Assembly: GCA_018710935.1 (NCBI GenBank) | Contig: DVIX01000021.1 | Span: 1 to 52,155, forward strand | DNA length: 52,155 nucleotides | From: Candidatus Avirikenella pullistercoris | Lineage (GTDB): Bacteria; Bacteroidota; Bacteroidia; Bacteroidales; Rikenellaceae | Direction of reading: 5' to 3' | In this document: positions 26,665-34,603 of the stretch, one piece after another | Layout of the letters: the number at the start of each line of letters is the position of its first letter | How positions within the stretch are numbered: position 1 is the first letter of the stretch | Notes under the pieces: generated by a model | Database searches by the model: none | Seen by the model: the letters and a program-made list of their open reading frames with translations, nothing else | What the model was told of the DNA's origin: nothing | Position numbers and translations under genes: made by a program

Positions 26665-27573
26665 ATGAAACAAAAAGTTCCACTATCAAAAATGAACATG
26701 ACAAAAACGCTATTATCAGTTATGCTTTGTTGCTGTTGCAGCATTATGGCTTTCGGGCAGAACATGACCCAAGAAATTGAAAAGATTATCAAAGGGAAGC
26801 AAGCGTCTGTCGGGGTAGCAATTATCCATAATGACGATATAATTGCCATTGCCAACGAGGACAAATATCCCACTATGAGTGTATTCAAATTCCATATAGC
26901 AGTGACAGCTCTGAAAAAAATGGAAGCAGAGAATATTCCGCTGGACAAAATGGTGTATATCAAACAGAAAGAAATGCTGAAAAACACGTATAGCCCGTTA
27001 AGGGATAAATATCCCGACCAAGGGATTCGTATATCTTATAGGGATATAATCAAATACACAGTATCGATTAGCGACAACAACACATGCGATTGGTTAATAA
27101 GGTTTGTTGGTGGTATTGATAAAGTGGACTCCTACATAAAATCTCTTGGGATAAAGGATATGAATTTCACGGAGACAGAGGAAAGCATGCATACGGACAT
27201 TATGTTATGCTACAACAATTGGAGCACACCATTAGCTATTGCGCAATTGCTCAAGAAACTTCATACAGAAAATATTTTGACAAAAGAGCATTTTGCGTTT
27301 TTAGAGACAGCCATGCTTGATTGTGTGTCTGGCAAGAACAAACTAATAGCGGGGTTGCCTACCGATATAAAATTTGGGCATAAAACGGGACGTTCTAACC
27401 GAACTGCTGATGGCATACAGATAAGCGAGGGAGATGCAGGAGTGATATATCTTCCCAACGGTGAGAAGTGCTACATTGTCGTTTTGATAAAGGATTCTCG
27501 TGAGTCTGATGATGATAACGCCAAAATAATGGCAGATATATCAAATATAGTTTATCGTCATTTGAATAAATAA
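26665..27573 (+). CDS. Class A beta-lactamase, subclass A2 type
   Basis: Periplasmic serine hydrolase that opens the beta-lactam ring, giving resistance to penicillins and probably cephalosporins. From the ATG at 26665 the product is 302 residues with a signal peptide (about 1-31, cysteine-rich, ending MAFGQ). Catalytic motifs: Ser72-Val-Phe-Lys75 (SxxK), Ser136-Asp-Asn138 (SDN), the omega-loop Glu172 in TEESMH with His176 at the position of residue 170, and Lys240-Thr-Gly242 (KTG). Glu followed by M-H is the pattern of the subclass A2 enzymes of Bacteroidota (PER, CfxA, CblA). By recall it resembles CblA more than CfxA, but it is not identical to either as I remember them. It is AT-richer than the other genes of the element. 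A leader with strong structure precedes it and a terminator follows. Confidence 0.93.
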   Translation: MKQKVPLSKMNMTKTLLSVMLCCCCSIMAFGQNMTQEIEKIIKGKQASVGVAIIHNDDIIAIANEDKYPTMSVFKFHIAVTALKKMEAENIPLDKMVYIKQKEMLKNTYSPLRDKYPDQGIRISYRDIIKYTVSISDNNTCDWLIRFVGGIDKVDSYIKSLGIKDMNFTETEESMHTDIMLCYNNWSTPLAIAQLLKKLHTENILTKEHFAFLETAMLDCVSGKNKLIAGLPTDIKFGHKTGRSNRTADGIQISEGDAGVIYLPNGEKCYIVVLIKDSRESDDDNAKIMADISNIVYRHLNK

Positions 27574-27593
27574 AAATCCAATTGTAATGAATC

Positions 27594-27627
27594 AAAGTCT
27601 CTAACATATATTTGTTGGAGACTTTTT
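27594..27627 (+). terminator. Terminator of the beta-lactamase gene
   Basis: AAAGTCTC (27594-27601) pairs with GAGACTTT (27618-27625), with an inner AAC/GTT pair, followed by five T residues. It lies 20 bases after the stop codon. Confidence 0.82.
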
Positions 27628-27671
27628 GTTAAATTTCATATCGGAAAAGTGTGCGTTTCAATAAAAAGTAA

Positions 27672-27679
27672 TAACTTTG
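27672..27679 (+). promoter_or_regulatory. Candidate -7 box near the right end of the element
   Basis: TAACTTTG fits TAnnTTTG, three bases before an ATG that opens a 39-codon frame running out of the element. No -33 box is seen. Confidence 0.4.
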
Positions 27680-27682
27680 CAA

Positions 27683-27802
27683 ATGAAAGAGTTATTTGAC
27701 AGTATAGCACCGCAAAACGCTGAAAATAGCACAGTTGCTAACTCGTTACCACTGTTTCTCAAATACTCAGTTAAATGTTTATTCTTCAAACGGTTATATT
27801 AA
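27683..27802 (+). CDS. Possible 39-residue peptide crossing the right element boundary
   Basis: ATG at 27683 opens a frame of 39 codons (starting MKELFDSIAPQNAENST) that passes through the right inverted repeat at 27755-27764 and stops at 27802 in flanking DNA. The first 24 codons look protein-like; the last 12 come from outside the element. It may be the start of a gene whose remainder is determined by the insertion site, or an accidental frame behind a -7 box. I see no homologous domain. Confidence 0.3.
   Translation: MKELFDSIAPQNAENSTVANSLPLFLKYSVKCLFFKRLY
27755..27764 (-). repeat. Right-end inverted repeat core
   Basis: TTTCTCAAAT on the plus strand, the exact reverse complement of 20251-20260. 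Continuing inward the right end reads (reverse complement) GTAACGAGTTAGCAACTG, against GTAGCGATTCAACTG on the left. Confidence 0.6.
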
Positions 27803-27811
27803 ACCGTTGAA
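27785..27811 (-). terminator. Possible terminator of the lactate operon
   Basis: TTCAAACGGTT and AACCGTTGAA pair with one bulged A around a short AT loop. It lies about 95 bases after lutC in flanking DNA, just outside the element. The U-run on the minus strand is weak. The rest of 27812-27906 shows nothing. Confidence 0.35.
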
Positions 27812-27906
27812 AATCTAAAATATAATTAATGAGTGGCGAATATTTATAAATTCTTTTTACAAATATTTTGTTTTTATCTTTTCCGATACCAAATGTTCCG
27901 GGGTAT

Positions 27907-28485
27907 CTATACTAAAATTACGGTTACGGCTTTGGCTCCGTGGGCACCTATTACGAGGGCTTGTTCGATGTCTGCTGTTTTGGAGGGGCCGGAAATGAAG
28001 CACCCGTATCCGAAATTATCGAAGTCCGGTTGGGTATAAGCTTCGTGCATATTATTTACCAGCCGGTTGCGGTCTAATAGGATTACAAGCGATTCCGAGA
28101 TAAAGAACAGTGCTTTGTACCGGGTGTGTTGATTTATCCAGATCATTCCGTTTTCCAATACTCCGAACTCTCCGCGAATAATGCCTACATCCGTGCCGTC
28201 CAGTTCTCTCGGATCTTCCAGCGTATCGGGATTTACCGTAGCACAGGTAATTTCCGGCAGATTGGAAGCTATCCGTTTGGCATCCGGATAGGTTTTCAGG
28301 ATAATTTCATTGATATCTTGCCCGTTTTCTAACAGGATGCAGTTACCTCCGACGGCTTTCAGAATCTTTTCAAATTGGACTAACGGTTCGGAATAGGATA
28401 GCGGGGTGAATGCCAGTTCCGGGCGTTTCCATTCGTCGTGCGTATTTGCTTTTATTTTTGCTAAAATATCGTCTTTACTACTCAT
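27907..28485 (-). CDS. lutC: LutC-like LUD-domain protein of lactate utilization
   Basis: Third component of the LutABC L-lactate oxidation complex. The 192-residue product is the LUD (lactate utilization) domain, with ALFISESLVILLDRNRLVNNMHEAY (about 128-152) and the C-terminal FGYGCFISGPSKTADIEQALVIGAHGAK block (about 157-184; SGPSxTADIE is the family's signature). It is last of four minus-strand genes, 45 bases after lutB. The mobile element is inserted about 140 bases beyond its end. Length is near that of other stand-alone LUD proteins. Confidence 0.9.
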   Translation of the reverse strand: MSSKDDILAKIKANTHDEWKRPELAFTPLSYSEPLVQFEKILKAVGGNCILLENGQDINEIILKTYPDAKRIASNLPEITCATVNPDTLEDPRELDGTDVGIIRGEFGVLENGMIWINQHTRYKALFFISESLVILLDRNRLVNNMHEAYTQPDFDNFGYGCFISGPSKTADIEQALVIGAHGAKAVTVILV

Positions 28486-28530
28486 TGTTCTTCCGGTTTT
28501 GATTTACGATTGAAAATGGTGTGTCGAAAA

Positions 28531-29895
28531 TTATTTTACTTTCCCTTTTTTCCACATTGCATTGAAAGTTTCTTTGCTGAAAACGGGAAGTTCCCGGCCG
28601 ATGCCCCATGCATCCAGCTTGTTGTACAATACGAAACGGGGCATTTTTTCGGCTATTTCTCCGGCTTTGATTGCCGAATAGAAAAGTTTGGGGCGTTCCA
28701 TCACGAATTTGAGCCCTTTTTCCATGAATTTTTTGGAAGGGTCGGCCAGGTGAAGCGGAGCCAAATCCTGTCGCCATTTATAAATTTGTTCGGCCAAATC
28801 TATTTTTACAGGACACACGTTTGAACAAGAGTAACAGAGTGAACAGGCGGAAACATTACCTGAATATTTTTCCGGCGATTTCAGCATCCCCAGATTGATT
28901 CCGACAGGGCCTGGAATAAAATAGGAATAGGAATATCCTCCTGTACGGCGATATACGGGGCAAGTGTTGATACAAGAACCGCAACGGATGCATTTCAGCA
29001 TGTTTATATGATCTTCTTGGGCTAAAATGTCGCTCCGTCCGTTATCGACGATAACGATATGCATCTCCTGTCCTTCTACCGGTTTTTTATAATGGGAGGT
29101 ATAGGTAGTACAAGGTTGTCCGGTAGCTGAACGTGCCAATAAACGTATGTATAATGCCAAAGCATTGTAATCGGGTACGACTTTTTCTAGCCCCATAATA
29201 GCGATATGCACTTTAGGGAAAGAGGTCCCCATGTCGGCATTTCCTTCATTCGTACAAACGACGAAAGCTCCTGAAGAGGCTACTGCAAAATTGACTCCTG
29301 TCATAGCGATATCCGCACTCAGGAATATTTTACGTAAAGCAGCCCTTGCTGCGTGTGTCAGATAAGTCGGATCACTATTCCCCGGTTCGGTATGTAACTC
29401 TTTTTCAAAAACTTTTCCTACCTCTTCCCGTTTTACGTGAATGGCAGGCAGTACGATATGGCTGGGAGGGGTTCCCATAAACTGCATGATTCTTTCTCCT
29501 AAATCGGACTCTATGCTGTTAATGCCTCTCTCTTCCAGGTAAGGGGCTAATCCGCACTCTTCGGCAAGCATCGATTTGCTTTTGACTAAATTTTTCCCTC
29601 CGTGTTTCTGGATAATATCATATACGATACGGTTATGTTCTTCGGCATCTTTTGCCCAGTGAACATGAATTCCGTTTGCGGTCGCATTGCGTTCGAACAT
29701 TTCGAGATAATACGCCAGATTGCTGATCGTATGCCTTTTCATCTGGCTGGCCATTTCCCTGAGGGCTTCCCATTCAGGAACATCATGTGCCATTTTGTCC
29801 CTTTTCTCACGGACGAAATAAAGCGCCTGGTCATGCCATGCTGTCCGCTCCCTGTCCGCAATGAACTTTTCTGCCGCTTTTGCATGTGAACTCAT
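28531..29895 (-). CDS. lutB: LutB-like iron-sulfur protein of lactate utilization
   Basis: The 454-residue product joins an N-terminal LUD domain (about 60-290, with SGAFVVCTNEGNADM) to two [4Fe-4S] ferredoxin-type motifs, CIRCGSCINTCPVYRRTGG (about 300-318) and CSLCYSCSNVCPVKIDLAEQ (about 350-370). It would carry electrons between LutA and the acceptor chain at the inner membrane. The start is the ATG at 29895 (MSSHAKAAEKF); a longer frame to 29952 uses a TTG and reaches back over the lutA stop region. Order lctP-lutA-lutB-lutC fits a single operon. Confidence 0.93.
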   Translation of the reverse strand: MSSHAKAAEKFIADRERTAWHDQALYFVREKRDKMAHDVPEWEALREMASQMKRHTISNLAYYLEMFERNATANGIHVHWAKDAEEHNRIVYDIIQKHGGKNLVKSKSMLAEECGLAPYLEERGINSIESDLGERIMQFMGTPPSHIVLPAIHVKREEVGKVFEKELHTEPGNSDPTYLTHAARAALRKIFLSADIAMTGVNFAVASSGAFVVCTNEGNADMGTSFPKVHIAIMGLEKVVPDYNALALYIRLLARSATGQPCTTYTSHYKKPVEGQEMHIVIVDNGRSDILAQEDHINMLKCIRCGSCINTCPVYRRTGGYSYSYFIPGPVGINLGMLKSPEKYSGNVSACSLCYSCSNVCPVKIDLAEQIYKWRQDLAPLHLADPSKKFMEKGLKFVMERPKLFYSAIKAGEIAEKMPRFVLYNKLDAWGIGRELPVFSKETFNAMWKKGKVK

Positions 29896-29955
29896 AATAT
29901 TCGATTTTACGTTGTTTACAAATAGTATGTATGCCTTTCGGCTCACATACAAAAA

Positions 29956-30693
29956 TTATAGCCCCTGGCTTAATATTTCGACTATATGTAATGTTTTAAT
30001 AGGAAGTTTTTCCCTGCGGATAATCCCTTCCATGTGCATCAGGCATGAACTGTCGGCACCGGTTATGTATTCTGCACCGGTGGACATATGATCACGGATT
30101 TTGTCTTGCCCCATACATACGGAGGTCGCCGCTTCTTCTACCGAAAACATCCCTCCGAATCCGCAACACTCGTCTACCCGTTTCGGTTCGAATACTTCTA
30201 TCCCTTTTACTAAGGAAAGCAAGTCCCGTAATTTCGAGTAACGGGGAATTACCAGTTCGCTCGGAGAGGACAGATGCAGCAATCGTTCTCCGTGGCAACT
30301 GTTGTGGATGCTTACCTTGTGCGGGAAATAAGCGTTTAACTTATCTACCTTTACTACATCATGCAAAAATTCGCATATCTCATAAATACGGCTGCTGATG
30401 CAAGCATGTTCTTCTTTGTGGAGCAGGGTAGGGTAATGTTCTTTTACGAACACTACGCAGCTGGCGGAAGGACCTACCACATAGTCGAATTTCTCGAACT
30501 GCCTTTCCATGTGTTCGGCTAATTTGGCGGAATCGCTTTCGAATCCGCCGTTTGCCATAGGTTGTCCGCAACAGGTCTGGTCTAAAGGATAATCCACGTC
30601 CAACCCCAATGATTTCAATAATTTATAGGATGCGACTCCGACATTCGGATAAATCGCATTGATATAACAGGGAATAAATAATCCTATTTTCAT
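29956..30693 (-). CDS. lutA: LutA-like CCG-domain protein of lactate utilization
   Basis: The 245-residue product has two cysteine-rich CCG domains: DQTCCGQPMANGG (about 38-50) with an upstream FIPCY, and VDECCGFGGMFSVE (about 187-200) with an upstream NSCHGERL. These ligate iron-sulfur centres in LutA, GlpC and heterodisulfide-reductase subunits. With LutB and LutC it oxidises L-lactate to pyruvate. I chose the ATG at 30693 (MKIGLFIPCY); the longer frame overlaps the permease gene and adds no domain. The permease gene ends 34 bases upstream. Confidence 0.93.
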   Translation of the reverse strand: MKIGLFIPCYINAIYPNVGVASYKLLKSLGLDVDYPLDQTCCGQPMANGGFESDSAKLAEHMERQFEKFDYVVGPSASCVVFVKEHYPTLLHKEEHACISSRIYEICEFLHDVVKVDKLNAYFPHKVSIHNSCHGERLLHLSSPSELVIPRYSKLRDLLSLVKGIEVFEPKRVDECCGFGGMFSVEEAATSVCMGQDKIRDHMSTGAEYITGADSSCLMHMEGIIRREKLPIKTLHIVEILSQGL

Positions 30694-30727
30694 ATCGTTA
30701 ATTATAAGGTTTCGTTTTATAGTTGCA

Positions 30728-32227
30728 TTATGCGAAAGCATAGACGATAATTCCGGTAATTATTACGTAAGCCAGTGCATACGGTACTGCTGCTTTTAAT
30801 ATGCTTCCTTCCTGTCCTTGTTGGTTGCAGGCCGATGTTGCTATGGCTATGCTTTGCGGGGAGATAATTTTCCCTCCGGTAGCTCCGGCGGTATTGGCTG
30901 CCGACAACCAGTTGGGATCTACTCCGATATGTCCGGCGACTCCCGCTTGTAGTTTCCCGAACAAAATGTTTGCCGAAGTATCGCTCCCTGTCAGGAATGT
31001 GCCGAGTGCACCGATAGTAGGGGCAAATAGCGGATAGAGTGTTCCTGTTGCAGCAGAAAGGGCTACGGCTAATTCATTGATCATACCCGATGTTTCCATA
31101 ACAGAGGAAAATCCTACAAGGCAGATTACAGTAACGATTGTCTTCCGTAACTGTACGACCGAACTCCATAATAATATGAGTAAGGATTTCGCTTTTCCGC
31201 CTTGAATCAATCCTCCGATGAACGAGCCGATGAATAAAAGAATGCCTCCTTGTGTCAACCATTGTATGGCATAGGCTTTCTCTTCCCCGGCGATTGAAAA
31301 ATGAAGAGTGGTAACGATTACGGATTGTAATGCCGCTTTTATTCCGGGGAATAGGGGGCTCGTAACGACTACCAATAACATAATCAGAATATAGACAGCC
31401 CATGCCTGCAAAATTTCTTTGTTGGAATAGGTCATCTTTGCAGGTTTATCGTTTTTCCGGTCGATTACTTTTCCTAATAAGATAATGACTATAATGGCGG
31501 CAAGGCTTCCTATGATAGCCGGAGTTTCGGCTCCTATATAATGTGCGGATAAATATTGTGCAGCTAAAGATACCCCGCCTACGCACAGGCTTAACAATAA
31601 GTTTTTAGGCAAAGCCTTTAGTCGGGGATCGGCTAAAAATGTGATTGCTAAAGGAACGAGCAACATTAAAACCGATAGTTGCAATACTACTGCTGTGCTT
31701 AAAGGGATTAGAGGCAGTTCGGTTTCTTGTGCCAATACGATAACCGGAACGCCTACAGCTCCGAATGCGGTGGGTACACTGTTGGCAATTAAACTGACGA
31801 TTGCGGAAAATATGGGCTTAAAGCCGAGGCTGATCAATATGGCAGCAGGAATCGCTACTGCCGTTCCAAATCCGGCCATCCCTTCCAATAATCCTCCGAA
31901 TCCCCATGTAATTAACAAAACTTGTACGCTTTTGTCGGTCGATATGGAAGAAAATTGTTGCTTCAGTACCTCGATTTTTTTCGTATGCAAAAGGACATTG
32001 TAGCTGTATATTGCCATTAGTATAATGAACAAAATAGGAAACAAAGCCTTTGTCATCCCGTACAGGAAAGAGTTGAACGTGTCTGGCACCGTTGAATGAA
32101 AAGCAAAAATAGCAAGCAGTATCGTGACGGCCAGCGTGATTATACTGCTTTTGTCTCCGGATACTTTTAAAATACCCATTAATACAATCAGTATGATAAT
32201 GGGCAAGGACGCATATAAAATTTCCAT
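30728..32227 (-). CDS. lctP: L-lactate permease
   Basis: Inner-membrane lactate/proton symporter of the LctP family. The 499-residue product has about 12-14 hydrophobic helices from end to end. Family motifs include GLLEGMAGFGTAVAIPAAIL (about 113-132), SVPTAFGAVGVPVIVLAQ (about 150-167) and, near the end, GALGTFLTGSDTSANILFG with NTAGATGGKIISPQSIAIA. It is first in the lctP-lutABC operon, a sensible arrangement of uptake before oxidation. A TATATTTG box (32291-32284, minus strand) lies about 57 bases upstream. No regulator gene (LutR/LldR) is next to it. Confidence 0.95.
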   Translation of the reverse strand: MEILYASLPIIILIVLMGILKVSGDKSSIITLAVTILLAIFAFHSTVPDTFNSFLYGMTKALFPILFIILMAIYSYNVLLHTKKIEVLKQQFSSISTDKSVQVLLITWGFGGLLEGMAGFGTAVAIPAAILISLGFKPIFSAIVSLIANSVPTAFGAVGVPVIVLAQETELPLIPLSTAVVLQLSVLMLLVPLAITFLADPRLKALPKNLLLSLCVGGVSLAAQYLSAHYIGAETPAIIGSLAAIIVIILLGKVIDRKNDKPAKMTYSNKEILQAWAVYILIMLLVVVTSPLFPGIKAALQSVIVTTLHFSIAGEEKAYAIQWLTQGGILLFIGSFIGGLIQGGKAKSLLILLWSSVVQLRKTIVTVICLVGFSSVMETSGMINELAVALSAATGTLYPLFAPTIGALGTFLTGSDTSANILFGKLQAGVAGHIGVDPNWLSAANTAGATGGKIISPQSIAIATSACNQQGQEGSILKAAVPYALAYVIITGIIVYAFA

Positions 32228-32283
32228 ATTCTGAAAGAGTGAGTTATCGGCCTTAAATTATTTAATAACAATTTGATATAGTA

Positions 32284-32316
32284 CAAATATATAAAAATAC
32301 AATACGATAACGACAA
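32284..32316 (-). promoter_or_regulatory. Candidate promoter of the lactate operon
   Basis: On the minus strand TTG (32316-32314), a 22-base spacer, then TATATTTG (32291-32284). Both boxes fit; the spacer is one base longer than the usual maximum. Confidence 0.5.
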
Positions 32317-32406
32317 GTAAGTATAAAATTATTTTTTGATAATAAAAATAGGCGCCTGCAATTTTTTCAGATTATTCTTATGCCGGTAATATCTTCGGTT
32401 AATCCG

Positions 32407-33363
32407 TTAGTAAATGTAGCCCGATTCGCTGATGAGCGTTTTGTCCGTTTCTATGGTATAACCGCTGGTAGTAAGCATGTCGCCGGTAATAACGGCGTTG
32501 ATTCCGCTATGGAGCAACTGTTTTTGAATGTGTGCCACTAATTTTCTGCCTCCGGCTAAGCGTAATACCGTCGCAGGGTTAATAATACGGAATAAGGCTA
32601 CCGTAGTAAGGATCTCTTCGTCTGTGAGCGGTTGGGTGTTTTCCAACGGTGTCCCTTTGATAGGGGTTAGTATATTGATAGGGATTGAATCCACACCGGT
32701 TTCCCGTAAAGTGAAGGCAAATTCAATACGTTGTTCCATACTCTCTCCCATTCCGATAATTCCTCCGGAGCAGATTTCCATTCCGACCTCTTTAGCATAG
32801 CGTATGGTTTTTAATTTGTCTTCTGTCGTATGGGTTGTACAAAGTTTTGGAAAAAAGGAAGGGGCTGTTTCCAAATTGCAGTGGTAGCGTTTTACTCCGC
32901 TATCGTATAGTACCTGCAACTCTTCTTTCTCCAATAATCCCATTGAAGCGCATAATTTGATATCGACATGTTTTTGGATATTTTTATATATTTCGCATGC
33001 CTTTTCCGTCTCTTTGGGACTCATTGTCCGTCCGCTGGTTACGAGGGAAAAACGGTGTACTCCTTTTTTTGCATTGTGAGCGGCAAGAGCTACCGCCTCG
33101 TCACTGGTTACCAAAGGATAGATTTCCGTATCGGTATGGTAATGTCTGGATTGTGCGCACCATTTGCAGTCTTCGCTGCACCGTCCGCTGCGGGCATTCA
33201 TAATGGAACAGATGTCGAAATGATTGCCTGAGAAATGTTCCCGTAATTCGTTTGCCAGGGAGTAGAGCGCATTTTTGTCGGGAACAGAGGCTAACTCCAA
33301 GGCTTCGTTGCGAGAGATAAGATACCCGTTTTTGATTTTTGCAGCTAATTCTTTCCAATCCAT
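32407..33363 (-). CDS. bioB: Biotin synthase
   Basis: Radical-SAM enzyme that inserts sulfur into dethiobiotin, the last step of biotin synthesis. The 318-residue length is typical. The CxxxCxxC cluster is Cys62-Cys66-Cys69 (RCSEDCKWC), and further motifs are CASMG, YHCNLET and NILTPIKGTPL. It is transcribed away from bioF-bioG-bioC from a shared region of about 100 bases with an inverted repeat, so both sides may share control. bioA and bioD are not in the window. Confidence 0.96.
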   Translation of the reverse strand: MDWKELAAKIKNGYLISRNEALELASVPDKNALYSLANELREHFSGNHFDICSIMNARSGRCSEDCKWCAQSRHYHTDTEIYPLVTSDEAVALAAHNAKKGVHRFSLVTSGRTMSPKETEKACEIYKNIQKHVDIKLCASMGLLEKEELQVLYDSGVKRYHCNLETAPSFFPKLCTTHTTEDKLKTIRYAKEVGMEICSGGIIGMGESMEQRIEFAFTLRETGVDSIPINILTPIKGTPLENTQPLTDEEILTTVALFRIINPATVLRLAGGRKLVAHIQKQLLHSGINAVITGDMLTTSGYTIETDKTLISESGYIY

Positions 33364-33393
33364 TTTTATATTATCTTTACAAGTGATTTAATA

Positions 33394-33437
33394 GGGAATA
33401 ATGTATTTATCGGTTTGTCTTATCATAAATTATTCCC
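33394..33437. promoter_or_regulatory. Inverted repeat between the divergent biotin genes
   Basis: GGGAATAAT (33394-33402) and ATTATTCCC (33429-33437) are perfect complements separated by 26 bases, in the middle of the 106-base bioB-bioF spacer. The position suits an operator for both transcripts, for example for a BirA-type repressor, whose sites are widely spaced half-sites; the bases do not match the consensus TTGTnAAC halves I know. Confidence 0.45.
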
Positions 33438-33469
33438 GTTTTTTCTGTGTCATTTAAAGAAAGGTGGGT

Positions 33470-34603
33470 ATGAATGAAATATTGGCCCGGTTGAACGATG
33501 CCGGTAATCTCCGAAAACTTTACGATATTGAAGTTTCACAAAAATACCTTGTTTATCAAAACAAACGATACCTGAATTTTTCTTCAAACGATTATCTGGG
33601 GCTGAGCGATGCAAATTTACAAAAACAATTTTTATCGGCATTGGATACGGAACATCTTTTTTTGATGAGTAATCCCTCTTCCCGGTTGATGACGGGGAAT
33701 ACGCATTATTATAAAGAGTTGGAGGATTCTTTGGCTGCTTTTTACCGGAAAGAGGCGGCTCTCGTTCTTGGTTGCGGATTCTTGTTGAATACGGGTATTT
33801 TGCCTGCATTGACGGATGAGCGGGATTTGGTGGTTGCGGATAAGTTGGTACATGCCAGCCTTATCGACGGGTTGAGGCTTTGTAATTGCCGGTGGACGCG
33901 GTTTCGCCATAATGATATGGAACATTTGGAATCTGTTTTGAAAAAAAACAGAAAAGATTACAGACATGTTTATATCGTTACGGAATCTGTTTTCAGCATG
34001 GACGGCGATATCGCCCCTTTGAGGAAAATGGTGGAATTAAAACGACAGTACGATTGTTCGCTTTATGTAGATGAAGCCCATGCGTTCGGAGTACGGGGAG
34101 AACAAGGGCGCGGAGTTGCTGAAGAACAGGGAATAATTGCGGATATAGATATTTTGGTAGCGACAATGGGAAAAGCTTTGGCTTCACAAGGTGCCTTTGT
34201 GGTATGCAGCGATGAATTGAAACAGATATTGGTAAACCGGATGCGGACTTTGATATTCTCAACGGCATTGCCTCCGATTTCGTTGTTATGGAGTAAATTT
34301 CTTTTGGAGAAATTGCCGGCAATGGCTGATAAGCGCAAACATTTGGCGGATTTGTCCGAATGGATGAGGAGCCGGATTCCCGGAAATGTATCGGCTTCTC
34401 ATATTATACCTGTTATTGTAGGAGATAATTTTGAAACGCTGCATCTGTCGGAAGAGTTGATTCATAAAGGATATTGGATTACGGCGGTGCGCTATCCGAC
34501 GGTACCGGAAGGAACAGCCCGTCTGCGGGTGTCGTTGAGTGCTGCAATGAGCCGGGATGATGTGGAAGGATTCGTTAAGGAATTAAAAAATATATGGAAA
34601 TAA
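33470..34603 (+). CDS. bioF: 8-amino-7-oxononanoate synthase
   Basis: PLP-dependent condensation of pimeloyl-ACP with alanine. From the ATG at 33470 (a GTG two codons upstream is in frame) the product has 377 residues. The PLP lysine is Lys235 in ATMGKALASQG; DEAHAFG (201-207) binds the pyridine ring; the SSNDYLGL start (38-45) and HASLIDG (128-134) are also typical. It overlaps bioG by 10 bases, indicating translational coupling in bioF-bioG-bioC. Confidence 0.95.
   Translation: MNEILARLNDAGNLRKLYDIEVSQKYLVYQNKRYLNFSSNDYLGLSDANLQKQFLSALDTEHLFLMSNPSSRLMTGNTHYYKELEDSLAAFYRKEAALVLGCGFLLNTGILPALTDERDLVVADKLVHASLIDGLRLCNCRWTRFRHNDMEHLESVLKKNRKDYRHVYIVTESVFSMDGDIAPLRKMVELKRQYDCSLYVDEAHAFGVRGEQGRGVAEEQGIIADIDILVATMGKALASQGAFVVCSDELKQILVNRMRTLIFSTALPPISLLWSKFLLEKLPAMADKRKHLADLSEWMRSRIPGNVSASHIIPVIVGDNFETLHLSEELIHKGYWITAVRYPTVPEGTARLRVSLSAAMSRDDVEGFVKELKNIWK

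Larger units (their letters stand above)
20251..27764. mobile_element. Mobilizable element with MobV relaxase and a class A beta-lactamase
   Basis: A 7.5-kb insertion between the transglutaminase-like gene and the lactate operon. Its ends are imperfect inverted repeats: ATTTGAGAAA at 20251-20260 and its perfect complement at 27755-27764, continuing inward with GTAGCGA...CAACTG on the left and GTAACGA...CAACTG on the right. Inside are a tyrosine recombinase, a small regulator-like gene, an SF3-type helicase, an iteron-like region, a Toprim primase, a candidate oriT, a MobV relaxase and a beta-lactamase. There are no conjugation (tra) genes, so a helper element would be needed for transfer. The backbone genes are clearly GC-richer than the flanks. 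The gene content is like that of Bacteroides mobilizable transposons such as Tn4555 and NBUs. The exact crossover bases are not determined. Confidence 0.85.

Noticed and set aside
26620-27573. CfxA identity for the beta-lactamase and TTG start at 26620
   Set aside because: The sequence differs clearly from CfxA as I recall it. A TTG start would run through the last leader hairpin and give a poor signal peptide; ATG at 26665 gives a good one.
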